Source: DAIPXZ01 sp036782995
GTDB lineage: Bacteria; Bacillota; Clostridia; Saccharofermentanales; Saccharofermentanaceae
Reading direction: 5' to 3'
Assembly (NCBI GenBank): GCA_036782995.1
Contig: DAIPXZ010000023.1
Coordinates: forward strand, 1-16,521
Length of the DNA: 16,521 nucleotides
The notes under the pieces were generated by a model that saw nothing but the letters and a program-made list of their open reading frames with translations, was not told the DNA's origin and made no database searches. Position numbers and translations under genes: made by a program. Shown here one piece after another: positions 7,884-14,775 of this stretch. The stretch's first letter is position 1. Every line of letters begins with the position of its first letter.

Positions 7884-7952
7884 TGTGGAAAACTATTAAT
7901 AATATATATATCTATAATATATGTTCATTTTTTCTCTCTTCTTTTCTCTTTT
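7884..7952. other. Duplex unwinding element next to a DnaA box
   Basis: A perfect TGTGGAAAA box (7884-7892) abuts 31 bases that are almost pure A/T (TATTAATAATATATATAT and following). A 25-base tract containing only T and C follows at 7928-7952. Box, then AT-rich DNA matches the order in Bacillus-type origins, where DnaA spreads from the box onto one strand. Confidence 0.6.
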
Positions 7953-7959
7953 ATGTAGC

Positions 7960-8008
7960 AATTTTGTAATTTTTCTGTATAATTAACAGTAGTGTTTATT
8001 ACAAAATT
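7960..8008. repeat. 11-bp inverted repeat flanking the dnaN promoter
   Basis: AATTTTGTAAT (7960-7970) and ATTACAAAATT (7998-8008) are exact reverse complements 27 bases apart. They bracket the dnaN -10 box, and the right arm ends one base before the GGAGG ribosome binding site. They could be paired operators, or an RNA hairpin in transcripts reading through from dnaA. Confidence 0.5.
7978..7983 (+). promoter_or_regulatory. -10 box of the dnaN promoter
   Basis: A perfect TATAAT lies 40 bases before the dnaN ATG, with no clear -35 (TAGCAA at 7956-7961 is poor). The start would be near 7990. Confidence 0.5.
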
Positions 8009-8023
8009 CGGAGGAAGAAAAAA

Positions 8024-9127
8024 ATGAAGTTTCTTTGCTCAAGAGATAGTTTATTAGAAGCAATTTCAATTGTTCAGAAAGCAGTTTCTACACGTTCTAC
8101 ATTACCAATTCTTGATGGTATTTTGATTGAAGTAAATTCTGATGGAATGAAGCTTACAGGATATGATTTGGAAACAGGTATTGAGGCTGTTGTTGATGCT
8201 GATATCGTTGATCATGGCTCAATTGTTATCCCATCTAAGCTTTTCGGTGATATTATCCGTAAACTTCCAGATGATGAAGTGTCTATTACGTCAGATGATC
8301 GTTTGATGATTTCTATTGTTTCCGGTTCTTCAAACTTTTCTGTGAAGGGATTATCCGCAGAAGGATTTCCTACAATTCCTACTGTTGGTGATGATTACAA
8401 AATCATTTTGCAACAAGGTATCTTAAAGGATATGATTCGTGAGACAATTTTCGCCATTTCTGAAGATGAAAATCGTCCGGTATTGAATGGTTCTTTATTT
8501 GAATGTGATGGAACTTCTATCAATATGGTTGCCATTGATGGTTTTAGAATGGCTCTTCGTAAAATGGTTCTTGGAACGGAGCTGCCAAAGATGCGTTTTG
8601 TTGTTCCGGGTAAGGCATTACATGAAGCCGGACGTATTTTAGGCGGTAAAGATGCTGAAGTTGTTATTTCTGCTACAGCAAATCATATTTTATTTGATAC
8701 AGGACGTTTTCGTATTGTTTCCCGTTTGATTAACGGTGAATATATGGATTATCGTGCTATTTTACCGAAAAATGTGGTTACAACCATGATTATTTCTCCA
8801 AGTGAAATGTTATCGGCCATTGATCGTGCTTCGCTTTTGATTCAGACCGAGGAACGCCGTAATCCAGTATCACTTTCTATGAAGGATAATGATACATTGG
8901 TAATTAGTTCGAATACAGAGCTTGGAAATCTTCGTGAAGAAGTAAGAGCTGATATTAACGGTGACAACTTAGCAATTGATTTCAATCATCGTTATATGAT
9001 TGATGCGCTGCGTTGTATTAGTGATGAAAAGGTGAAGATTATCTTTACCGGAGCGAATGGACCAGCTGTGATCACGCCATTTGAGGGAGATGAATTCTCA
9101 TATTTGATTCTTCCGCTTCGTCGATAA
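8024..9127 (+). CDS. dnaN: DNA polymerase III beta subunit (sliding clamp)
   Basis: The beta clamp is a ring-shaped dimer that tethers DNA polymerase III and many repair proteins to DNA. The 367-residue protein starts MKFLCSRDSLLEAISIVQKA, continues with RSTLPILDGILIEV (24-37) and ends with the family C-terminus YLILPLRR. The length is typical, with three clamp domains expected. The ATG at 8024 follows GGAGGA (8010-8015) and an A-rich stretch, a strong initiation site for a highly expressed gene. Base use is more AT-rich than in the left-arm genes. recF follows 30 bases after the stop. Confidence 0.97.
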   Translation: MKFLCSRDSLLEAISIVQKAVSTRSTLPILDGILIEVNSDGMKLTGYDLETGIEAVVDADIVDHGSIVIPSKLFGDIIRKLPDDEVSITSDDRLMISIVSGSSNFSVKGLSAEGFPTIPTVGDDYKIILQQGILKDMIRETIFAISEDENRPVLNGSLFECDGTSINMVAIDGFRMALRKMVLGTELPKMRFVVPGKALHEAGRILGGKDAEVVISATANHILFDTGRFRIVSRLINGEYMDYRAILPKNVVTTMIISPSEMLSAIDRASLLIQTEERRNPVSLSMKDNDTLVISSNTELGNLREEVRADINGDNLAIDFNHRYMIDALRCISDEKVKIIFTGANGPAVITPFEGDEFSYLILPLRR

Positions 9128-9157
9128 TTACCTATGTATATGTCGAAAGAATAATTT

Positions 9158-10360
9158 ATGATCGTTACATCCATTGCATTAACGAATTTTCGTAATTACA
9201 AAAGGCTCAACCTTGAGGTTGGGCCTTCCGTTAATGTGTTTTATGGAGCAAATGCACAAGGTAAGACCAATATTATTGAGGGTATATATTTGTGTGCATG
9301 TGCAAAATCGCATCGTACAACAAAGGATAAAGAACTCCTTCTTCATGGTGAGCACGAATATAAGGTACGACTCTCACTTTCAGCTTCCTATTCCTCTTAT
9401 GATGAGTCTGTTTCGGTCGAATATTTGGACGAAAATTCTTCTTTAAATACAACACAAAGACCAAAAACCATTGTATGCCATGATGATGTCCCTTTTGCCC
9501 GTTCAGCCGATTATTTGGGCATTTTTAACGCTGTTATATTTGCTCCGGAAGACTTAAGTCTTATAAAAGAAGGTCCATCTGTACGTCGACGATTCCTAAA
9601 CGTACTCATCTCACAAGTGAATTCTGGATATTTTCACGAGTTATATCAATATAATCGACTTTTGATGAGTAGAAACCAGGTTATTAAAGTGTCAAAATCT
9701 GCGGGGGAGAAGGTTCCTTCTTCATCGACCAAGGAGAAAATGAGCTTTTGGGACGAGGCATTAGCAAAATCAGCCGCTCGTATCATTTTGATTCGCTATA
9801 TTTTTTCTTTACGACTGGAAAATGCAGCAAAATGCCATCATGAAAGAATATCCGGTGGTGTGGAAACTCTCTATCTTCGATATAAATCGGTAGTCCCGGT
9901 TTCTTTATTGGAAGGAAAGAATATGACGTCTTCGACGGAGGACATTGAGAAATTTCTATTGGAAAAATACGCTGCAAATGCGGAAGATGACTATTTTAAG
10001 GGGTCTACGAGTGTTGGACCGCAAAGAGATGACCTGTTGATGTCCCTCGACGGTGAAGGTCTTCGAATGTTTGCATCGCAAGGGCAACAACGATCGGCTG
10101 CATTATCGCTTAAATTGGCTGAATTAGACATCATGCGTGAGGAAACGAATGATACACCGATATTACTCTTGGACGACGTTTTTAGCGAATTAGACGCGAC
10201 GAGAAGGGCATGTCTACTTTCAAGTACAAAGAATGCGCAGGTTTTTATCACTTGCACAGATAAATCCTTTATTGAAAAAGAGTTGGCAATGAGCCAGAAC
10301 GGAACGGAAGACATCGTATTTTTCTCGGTTTCCGACGGAAAGGTCACTCGCGATTCGTGA
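9158..10360 (+). CDS. recF: DNA replication and repair protein RecF
   Basis: RecF is an SMC-like ATPase that binds gapped DNA and, with RecO and RecR, loads RecA at stalled forks. The 400-residue protein has Walker A GANAQGKTN (30-38), the FAPEDL motif (128-133), SVGPQRDD (285-292), the ABC signature SQGQQRS (307-313) and Walker B PILLLDDVFSELD (334-346). It is somewhat longer than the usual 360-375, partly through a lysine/serine-rich insertion at about 176-196. The ATG at 9158 has only a weak ribosome binding site (GAAAGAAT), so translation may be low or coupled to dnaN. The small S4-domain gene yaaA, often found between dnaN and recF in Firmicutes, is absent. Confidence 0.96.
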   Translation: MIVTSIALTNFRNYKRLNLEVGPSVNVFYGANAQGKTNIIEGIYLCACAKSHRTTKDKELLLHGEHEYKVRLSLSASYSSYDESVSVEYLDENSSLNTTQRPKTIVCHDDVPFARSADYLGIFNAVIFAPEDLSLIKEGPSVRRRFLNVLISQVNSGYFHELYQYNRLLMSRNQVIKVSKSAGEKVPSSSTKEKMSFWDEALAKSAARIILIRYIFSLRLENAAKCHHERISGGVETLYLRYKSVVPVSLLEGKNMTSSTEDIEKFLLEKYAANAEDDYFKGSTSVGPQRDDLLMSLDGEGLRMFASQGQQRSAALSLKLAELDIMREETNDTPILLLDDVFSELDATRRACLLSSTKNAQVFITCTDKSFIEKELAMSQNGTEDIVFFSVSDGKVTRDS

Positions 10361-10386
10361 GGAAAAAACTATTTCAAAGTCGTTTG

Positions 10387-10395
10387 TGGTATAAT
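10387..10395 (+). promoter_or_regulatory. Extended -10 promoter of remB
   Basis: TGGTATAAT with a perfect TATAAT at 10390-10395 and a TGn extension, 34 bases before the remB ATG. No good -35 is visible. It may serve gyrB as well. Confidence 0.55.
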
Positions 10396-10429
10396 ATTTG
10401 TGGTTTATTGGAGTAGAAGGGAAGGCATC

Positions 10430-10696
10430 ATGTACGTTCATATTGGTGGAGAATATACAATTCCCGTCAAGATGATTGTTTCTCTGATTGATTTGGATTC
10501 TGTATCCCCGAATCAGAAGGACATGAAGCTTTTTCTCAATGAGCAAGATAAGATGAATTGCTTGGAATATGTTTCCGAGGAATTGTCTCGTTCATTAATC
10601 ATTACGACACACCACGTCTATGTTTCACCAATATCCGTTACAACATTACAGAAGCGAATCCTCGAAGGCGTTGATTTGCTGAAAAAACAGGCATAA
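10430..10696 (+). CDS. remB: RemB/YaaB-like DUF370 protein
   Basis: An 88-residue protein beginning MYVHIGGEYTIPVKMIVSLI and containing a SLIITTHHVYVSPISVTTLQKR segment. Both match the DUF370 family as in Bacillus subtilis YaaB (RemB), which sits at the same place between recF and gyrB. RemA/RemB-type proteins are linked to regulation of extracellular matrix genes in Bacillus; a matrix role here is only inference. The ATG at 10430 has GAAGGGAAGG just upstream, so the longer reading frame from 10400 is unlikely. The gene is co-directional with gyrB, with a 68-base gap containing the TGTAACATTGTTACA palindrome. Confidence 0.85.
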   Translation: MYVHIGGEYTIPVKMIVSLIDLDSVSPNQKDMKLFLNEQDKMNCLEYVSEELSRSLIITTHHVYVSPISVTTLQKRILEGVDLLKKQA

Positions 10697-10714
10697 ATAT
10701 TGCAAATATCTACA

Positions 10715-10729
10715 TGTAACATTGTTACA
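10715..10729. promoter_or_regulatory. Palindrome TGTAACA-T-TGTTACA upstream of gyrB
   Basis: A perfect 7-1-7 inverted repeat 36 bases before the gyrB ATG. The same sequence, in reverse complement, occurs at 15993-16007. A 10-bp palindrome TGATATATCA follows at 10735-10744. The 7-1-7 layout is like Fur-family boxes, but the sequence matches no box I know, and I find no clear gyrB promoter to relate it to. Confidence 0.5.
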
Positions 10730-10764
10730 AACCCTGATATATCAGCTTATCAAGGATTTGTGCA

Positions 10765-12882
10765 ATGAATGAAAGGATTTTGACAAAAATGAGTGAAAAA
10801 GATTTGAATCTGGTAGGTTCTGAGGAGAATAATGGTTCTGATTTCAGTATTGTTGATGAAAGTGATGGTCTTGTAAACCTTGCAGAGAACCCTCGTGCAT
10901 TAACAGATGATTATGCGGAAGAATCGATGGAAGAAATTGAGCAGGCAACAATTGGACAAGACGAATTCGATACGACGAATTCTAAGGCATATAACGAATC
11001 AGACATTCAGGTTTTGGAAGGATTAGAGGCTGTACGTAAGAGACCTGGCATGTATATTGGTGATACTACGCTGCGTGGTTTACATCATTTAGTCTATGAA
11101 ATCGTTGCAAATTCAGTTGATGAAGCACTTGCAGGACGCTGTGATACGATAACGGTTACCGTAAATCGAGATGGTTCTGTTACAGTGCGAGATAATGGAT
11201 CTGGTATTCCGGTCGGAAATCACCCAAAAATGGGCATTCCGACGGTCGAAGTCGTGCATACAGTACTGCATGCCGGCGGAAAATTCGGAGGCGGTGCATA
11301 CAGCGTTTCTGGCGGTTTACATGGCGTTGGTGCTTCGGTAGTTAACGCTTTGGCAGCCAAAATGATAGTGCAAGTGCGTCGTGATGGAAAGGTTTACGAA
11401 ATCATATTTGAGCGTGGTATCACTGTATCTCCATTAAAGGTGATAGATGAATGCGATATAAATGATACCGGTACGACTACAATATTCACGCCAGATGATC
11501 AGATATTCCCGAATTGTGTATTCGACTTCGATACAATGATTACACGATATCGCGAAATGGCGTTCTTAAATCGCGAAATAACCATTGTTTTGAGAGATGA
11601 TCGTGAGGAAGAGCCATCTGATAAGGTTCTTCATTATGACGGAGGTATCATTTCGTTTGTGGAATACTTAAATCGACACCGCGAGGCATTACATCACCCG
11701 CCGATTTACATTGCACAACGTCAGGGTGAATGCTTTGTCGAGGTAGCTATTCAGTATAACGATTCCTTTGCAGAAAACGTTTATTCTTATGCCAATAACA
11801 TTGCCACTGTTGAGGGCGGATCGCACTTAACGGGCTTTAAATCGGCATTAACCAAGGTAATCAACGATTATGCACGTAAGTATAAGTTCTTGAAGGACAG
11901 CGATAAGAATCTGCAGGGAGAGGACGCACGTGAGGGGTTAGGAGCCATCATCAGCGTAAAGTTGCCTGAACCGCAATTTGAGGGGCAAACGAAGTCTAAG
12001 CTAGGAAATGCGGAAATTCGTACTATGGTTGAAGCTGTTGTAAACGATAAACTCGAGCAATATTTGGAAGAGAATCCTGCTATTGCTAAAATTGTTATGG
12101 ATAAGTGCTTATCCGCTTCGCGTGCTCGTGAAGCGGCTCGAAAAGCACGTGATATGACACGAAGAAAGAGCGTTTTTGAGACCAACACACTACCCGGAAA
12201 GCTTGCCGATTGCCAAGAAAAAGACCCTACATTCTGTGAAATATTCATTGTTGAGGGAGATTCCGCTGGTGGTAGTGCAAAACAGGGAAGAGAGCGTAAA
12301 TACCAAGCCATTTTGCCGCTTTGGGGCAAGATGCTTAACGTTGAAAAGTCTCGTATTGATAAGGTATACAGTAATGAGAAGCTTCAGCCAGTCGTTATGG
12401 CACTCGGCGCTGGTATTGGTGACGATTTTGATACGTCGAAGCTTCGTTACCATAAGGTCATTATTATGGCAGATGCTGATGTCGATGGTTCTCACATACG
12501 TACATTGCTTCTTACATTCTTCTTTAGATACCTTCGACCACTCGTAGAGTGTGGATATGCTTATATAGCTTGCCCGCCGCTCTATCGTGTATATCAGGGC
12601 AATGAAGGGTATTACGCGTACGATGATAAAGAAGTCGAAGAAATCAAACAAAGAACTGGCTGGAAAGAGCCAAAAATTCAGCGATATAAAGGTCTTGGCG
12701 AGATGAGCTCTGAACAATTATGGGAGACCACAATGAACCCGGCGACTCGTAAGCTAATGCAGGTTAAAATTGAGGACGCACAAGCTGCGGACGAAGCGTT
12801 GACGCTGCTTATGGGCGATCAGGTTGAACCGAGAAAGGAATTCATTCAGACAAATGCAAAATATGCGAGATTGGATATCTGA
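10765..12882 (+). CDS. gyrB: DNA gyrase subunit B with acidic N-terminal extension
   Basis: GyrB is the ATPase and TOPRIM subunit of gyrase, which introduces negative supercoils. In 705 residues I see the GHKL ATPase start IQVLEGLEAVRKRPGMYIGD (81-100), VDEALAG, VRDNGSGIP, the TOPRIM EGDSAGGSA (497-505), DADVDGSH (570-577) and QRYKGLGEM (639-647). The core is of normal size, but about 77 residues precede it, against about 10 in Escherichia coli GyrB. This part has about 20 acidic and 5 basic residues and looks disordered. The ATG at 10765 follows AAGGA at 8 bases; an ATG at 10789 would still leave a long extension. gyrA does not follow; the gene ends in a terminator. Confidence 0.95.
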   Translation: MNERILTKMSEKDLNLVGSEENNGSDFSIVDESDGLVNLAENPRALTDDYAEESMEEIEQATIGQDEFDTTNSKAYNESDIQVLEGLEAVRKRPGMYIGDTTLRGLHHLVYEIVANSVDEALAGRCDTITVTVNRDGSVTVRDNGSGIPVGNHPKMGIPTVEVVHTVLHAGGKFGGGAYSVSGGLHGVGASVVNALAAKMIVQVRRDGKVYEIIFERGITVSPLKVIDECDINDTGTTTIFTPDDQIFPNCVFDFDTMITRYREMAFLNREITIVLRDDREEEPSDKVLHYDGGIISFVEYLNRHREALHHPPIYIAQRQGECFVEVAIQYNDSFAENVYSYANNIATVEGGSHLTGFKSALTKVINDYARKYKFLKDSDKNLQGEDAREGLGAIISVKLPEPQFEGQTKSKLGNAEIRTMVEAVVNDKLEQYLEENPAIAKIVMDKCLSASRAREAARKARDMTRRKSVFETNTLPGKLADCQEKDPTFCEIFIVEGDSAGGSAKQGRERKYQAILPLWGKMLNVEKSRIDKVYSNEKLQPVVMALGAGIGDDFDTSKLRYHKVIIMADADVDGSHIRTLLLTFFFRYLRPLVECGYAYIACPPLYRVYQGNEGYYAYDDKEVEEIKQRTGWKEPKIQRYKGLGEMSSEQLWETTMNPATRKLMQVKIEDAQAADEALTLLMGDQVEPRKEFIQTNAKYARLDI

Positions 12883-12932
12883 CGCGAAAGCTTAATATCT
12901 ATCGAAGATTAGCATTGCAATATAAATAGGAG

Positions 12933-12955
12933 ACGTCGCAAATGCGGCGTTTTTT
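12933..12955 (+). terminator. Rho-independent terminator after gyrB
   Basis: Stem ACGTCGC / GCGGCGT (7 bp, one G-U pair) with loop AAAT, followed by a T-rich tail (TTTTTATTT). It closes the remB-gyrB unit. Confidence 0.85.
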
Positions 12956-13285
12956 ATTTGCCAAAAACATAGACATGTATCAATACAAAAGAAAGACATG
13001 TTTGAGACTGAAAACATGATCACATATCACGTGATATCGTCCTTTGTCAGAAGCGGGGTGAAAACCATCTCTGTAAGAGTTTTCAAGCCAAAGAAAGTGG
13101 TAAATTGAGTATTCTATGATAATCGATTATTCTCTTTCAAACGATAGAATGATTCATTTAAAGGAAACCATTAATTTGCGTAATTTGAATGATTTACAAG
13201 ATACATAACACATAGTAGTCGTTTAATTCGTCTGATGAAACTGCTTCGATTCGTCTATTAATTTCGCGAGGTGACGTGAAATCAT

Positions 13286-13301
13286 TGTTTCACGTGAAAC
13301 A
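13286..13301. other. parS: parS site 1 (perfect)
   Basis: TGTTTCACGTGAAACA is a perfect match to the Bacillus subtilis parS consensus TGTTNCACGTGAAACA, the palindrome on which ParB loads. It is preceded by CAT, as are sites 2 and 3. Confidence 0.95.
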
Positions 13302-13331
13302 GATTGTAGCGATATAAAGAAACTCATGGTT

Positions 13332-13365
13332 TGTGGAAAAACGGTACTATCAATCGTTATCCAGA
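13332..13365. repeat. Two DnaA-box-like sites in the parS region
   Basis: TGTGGAAAA at 13332-13340 is the same strong box as in oriC (TTTTCCACA on the minus strand). TTATCCAGA at 13357-13365 is one base from TTATCCACA. Confidence 0.45.
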
Positions 13366-13653
13366 GACATCGTTGTTATCGAATTGCATAATTACGCCTA
13401 GAAACCTCAAGATCATCACGAGGTTATCTCGGATTTGCATTTCTCAACAACAAAATGGTGAAAACTATTATCAGATGAAATGATGGATCAATAATTGATG
13501 AATTTACAGAGAAACTCTCAAAGGTAATTCATAATATGTCCTTATCACGGAAGTTCTATTGATTATTGGTTGATTATTTGACAAACTTATCCGTAATCCA
13601 CTTGATGAACAAAAATCCAGACTTATTGGAGATATGAAATAATGATTTTGCAT

Positions 13654-13669
13654 TGTTTCACGTGAAACA
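13654..13669. other. parS: parS site 2 (perfect)
   Basis: TGTTTCACGTGAAACA, preceded by CAT, 368 bases from site 1. A DnaA-box-like TATGGATAA (TTATCCATA on the minus strand, one mismatch) follows at 13676-13684. Confidence 0.95.
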
Positions 13670-13721
13670 CATAAGTATGGATAAAGACTCCAAAAGGAAT
13701 ATGTTACCGGGTAAAGACCAT

Positions 13722-13737
13722 TGTTTCACGTGAAACA
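13722..13737. other. parS: parS site 3 (perfect)
   Basis: TGTTTCACGTGAAACA, preceded by CAT, 68 bases from site 2. Confidence 0.95.
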
Positions 13738-13784
13738 CAGCAGAATTATTTCATGTTTGAACAAAAGGATAGTAATAATGGAAA

Positions 13785-13800
13785 TGTTTAACGTGAAACA
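13785..13800. other. parS: parS site 4 (one mismatch)
   Basis: TGTTTAACGTGAAACA differs from consensus at one base of the left half (C to A at position 6). It lies 63 bases from site 3, in phase with the 68-base step before it. Confidence 0.8.
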
Positions 13801-13935
13801 GCAATTCTATCACATCATTTGTTTGAAAAAGTGTTCTATATGCCCTACCTGCCGATAATGTTCTCTCATGTTACGAGATTTGTATTGATTGAAAACATAT
13901 AGTAATCTATCTGACACACATAAACAGGCAATGTT

Positions 13936-13944
13936 TGTTATGAT
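13936..13944 (+). promoter_or_regulatory. Extended -10 promoter of parA-parB
   Basis: TGTTATGAT with the -10 hexamer at 13939-13944 and a TGn extension, nearly identical to the dnaA promoter TGCTATGAT. A CTGACA at 13911-13916 is too far (22 bases) for a normal -35. The ATG of parA is 37 bases downstream of the hexamer start plus five. Confidence 0.5.
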
Positions 13945-13980
13945 TTGGTATGAAAAGACAAAGAAATCGAGGAAATGCCT

Positions 13981-14748
13981 ATGGCGTATGTAATTTCAGT
14001 AGTGAATCAGAAGGGCGGAGTCGGTAAAACGACGACGACAGTGAATCTCGGCGCTTATATTGCAGAGAATCGAAAGAGGGTTTTGATTATTGATTTAGAC
14101 CCCCAGGGCAATTCAACAAGCGGTTTCGGTGTCGATAAGTCACAAATTGAGAACTCGGTATATGATTTGTTGGTTAATGAGACTCCAATAAAGGATGTAA
14201 TTCAATCAACTAATGTAAAAAGAGTCGATTTATGCCCAACAAACATAAATTTGGCAGGAGCAGAGGTCGAATTAGTTTCAGCAATGAGTCGTGAAACAAT
14301 TTTGCAAAGAGCGTTGGGAACGGTACTTGATCAATATGACTATGTTCTGATTGATTGCCCGCCTTCGCTCGGACTTCTTACAATTAATTCTCTTACTGCC
14401 TCTAATGGTATTTTAGTTCCGATTCAGGGTGAATACTATGCACTGGAAGGCCTTACACAGCTCGTGGATACGATTAATCTTGTAAAAAAACGCTTGAATC
14501 CAGGTATTGGTATTCTTGGGGTTGTAATTACAATGTTTGATGGCAGAACACAGTTGACGAGACAGGTTGTAGAGGAGGTACAGAAGTATTTTGGAGATAA
14601 AGTGTTTAAAACGCTGATTCCAAGAAATGTTCGTCTTGCAGAGGCGCCAAGTCACGGAATGACAATATCGGAATATGATGCAAAGTCAAAAGGTGGAAAA
14701 GCCTATTGCGCGTTAGCTAAAGAAGTAATACAAAGAACGAAAATATAG
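13981..14748 (+). CDS. parA: Chromosome partitioning ATPase ParA (Soj)
   Basis: ParA/Soj is a Walker-type ATPase that forms DNA-bound dimers, works with ParB to segregate origins, and in Bacillus also controls DnaA activity. The 255-residue protein has the deviant Walker A KGGVGKTTT (11-19) with the signature lysine, LIIDLDPQGN (35-44) and YVLIDCPPSLG. Length is typical. Two ATGs compete, 13975 and 13981: GAGG at 13969-13972 lies 2 bases before the first and 8 before the second, so 13981 (MAYVISVVNQKGG) is chosen. parB follows after 27 bases, and the parS sites lie upstream. In many Firmicutes parA-parB sit on the other side of dnaA, next to gidB. Confidence 0.96.
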   Translation: MAYVISVVNQKGGVGKTTTTVNLGAYIAENRKRVLIIDLDPQGNSTSGFGVDKSQIENSVYDLLVNETPIKDVIQSTNVKRVDLCPTNINLAGAEVELVSAMSRETILQRALGTVLDQYDYVLIDCPPSLGLLTINSLTASNGILVPIQGEYYALEGLTQLVDTINLVKKRLNPGIGILGVVITMFDGRTQLTRQVVEEVQKYFGDKVFKTLIPRNVRLAEAPSHGMTISEYDAKSKGGKAYCALAKEVIQRTKI

Positions 14749-14775
14749 ACATGTATCGATGTAGTGAGGTGAATT

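Larger units (their letters stand above)
7595..8023. other. oriC: Putative origin of replication oriC (dnaA-dnaN intergenic)
   Basis: This 429-base AT-rich gap has the usual Firmicute oriC position. It holds a run of DnaA-box-like sites in the first 115 bases, an isolated strong box at 7884-7892, an alternating A/T stretch (7893-7923) suited to unwinding, a 25-base pure pyrimidine tract (7928-7952) and the dnaN promoter. Between 7709 and 7883 I see only AT-rich sequence. The call rests on position and box density. Confidence 0.85.
12956..13935. other. Gene-free origin-proximal segment carrying the parS cluster
   Basis: Close to 1 kb with no credible reading frame on either strand and no recognised RNA. 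It holds four parS sites, DnaA-box-like sites and unusually many short dyads: ATATCACGTGATAT (13024-13037), ATAATCGATTAT (13119-13130), AACCTC/GAGGTT arms (13403-13408 and 13420-13425), ATCAATAATTGAT (13487-13499) and TTACCGGGTAA (13704-13714). A hairpin with TGAAAA/TTTTCA and CTCT/AGAG arms is at 13059-13085. It is most simply a ParB loading and segregation zone. Confidence 0.75.

Noticed and set aside
11868..12329. A 153-codon minus-strand frame inside gyrB
   Set aside because: Antisense to strongly conserved gyrB sequence, with no independent support.
13024..13037. ATATCACGTGATAT as a fifth parS
   Set aside because: Only the central TCACGTGA matches; the outer bases required by ParB differ on both sides.
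12956..13935. CRISPR array or mobile element in the gene-free stretch
   Set aside because: No regularly spaced direct repeats with unique spacers, no transposase frame and no terminal repeats; the recurring sequence is parS.
12969..14757. Repeat of the 13-mer ATAGACATGTATC (12969-12981 and 14745-14757)
   Set aside because: About one or two chance 13-mer repeats are expected in a window of this size, and the flanks do not match.
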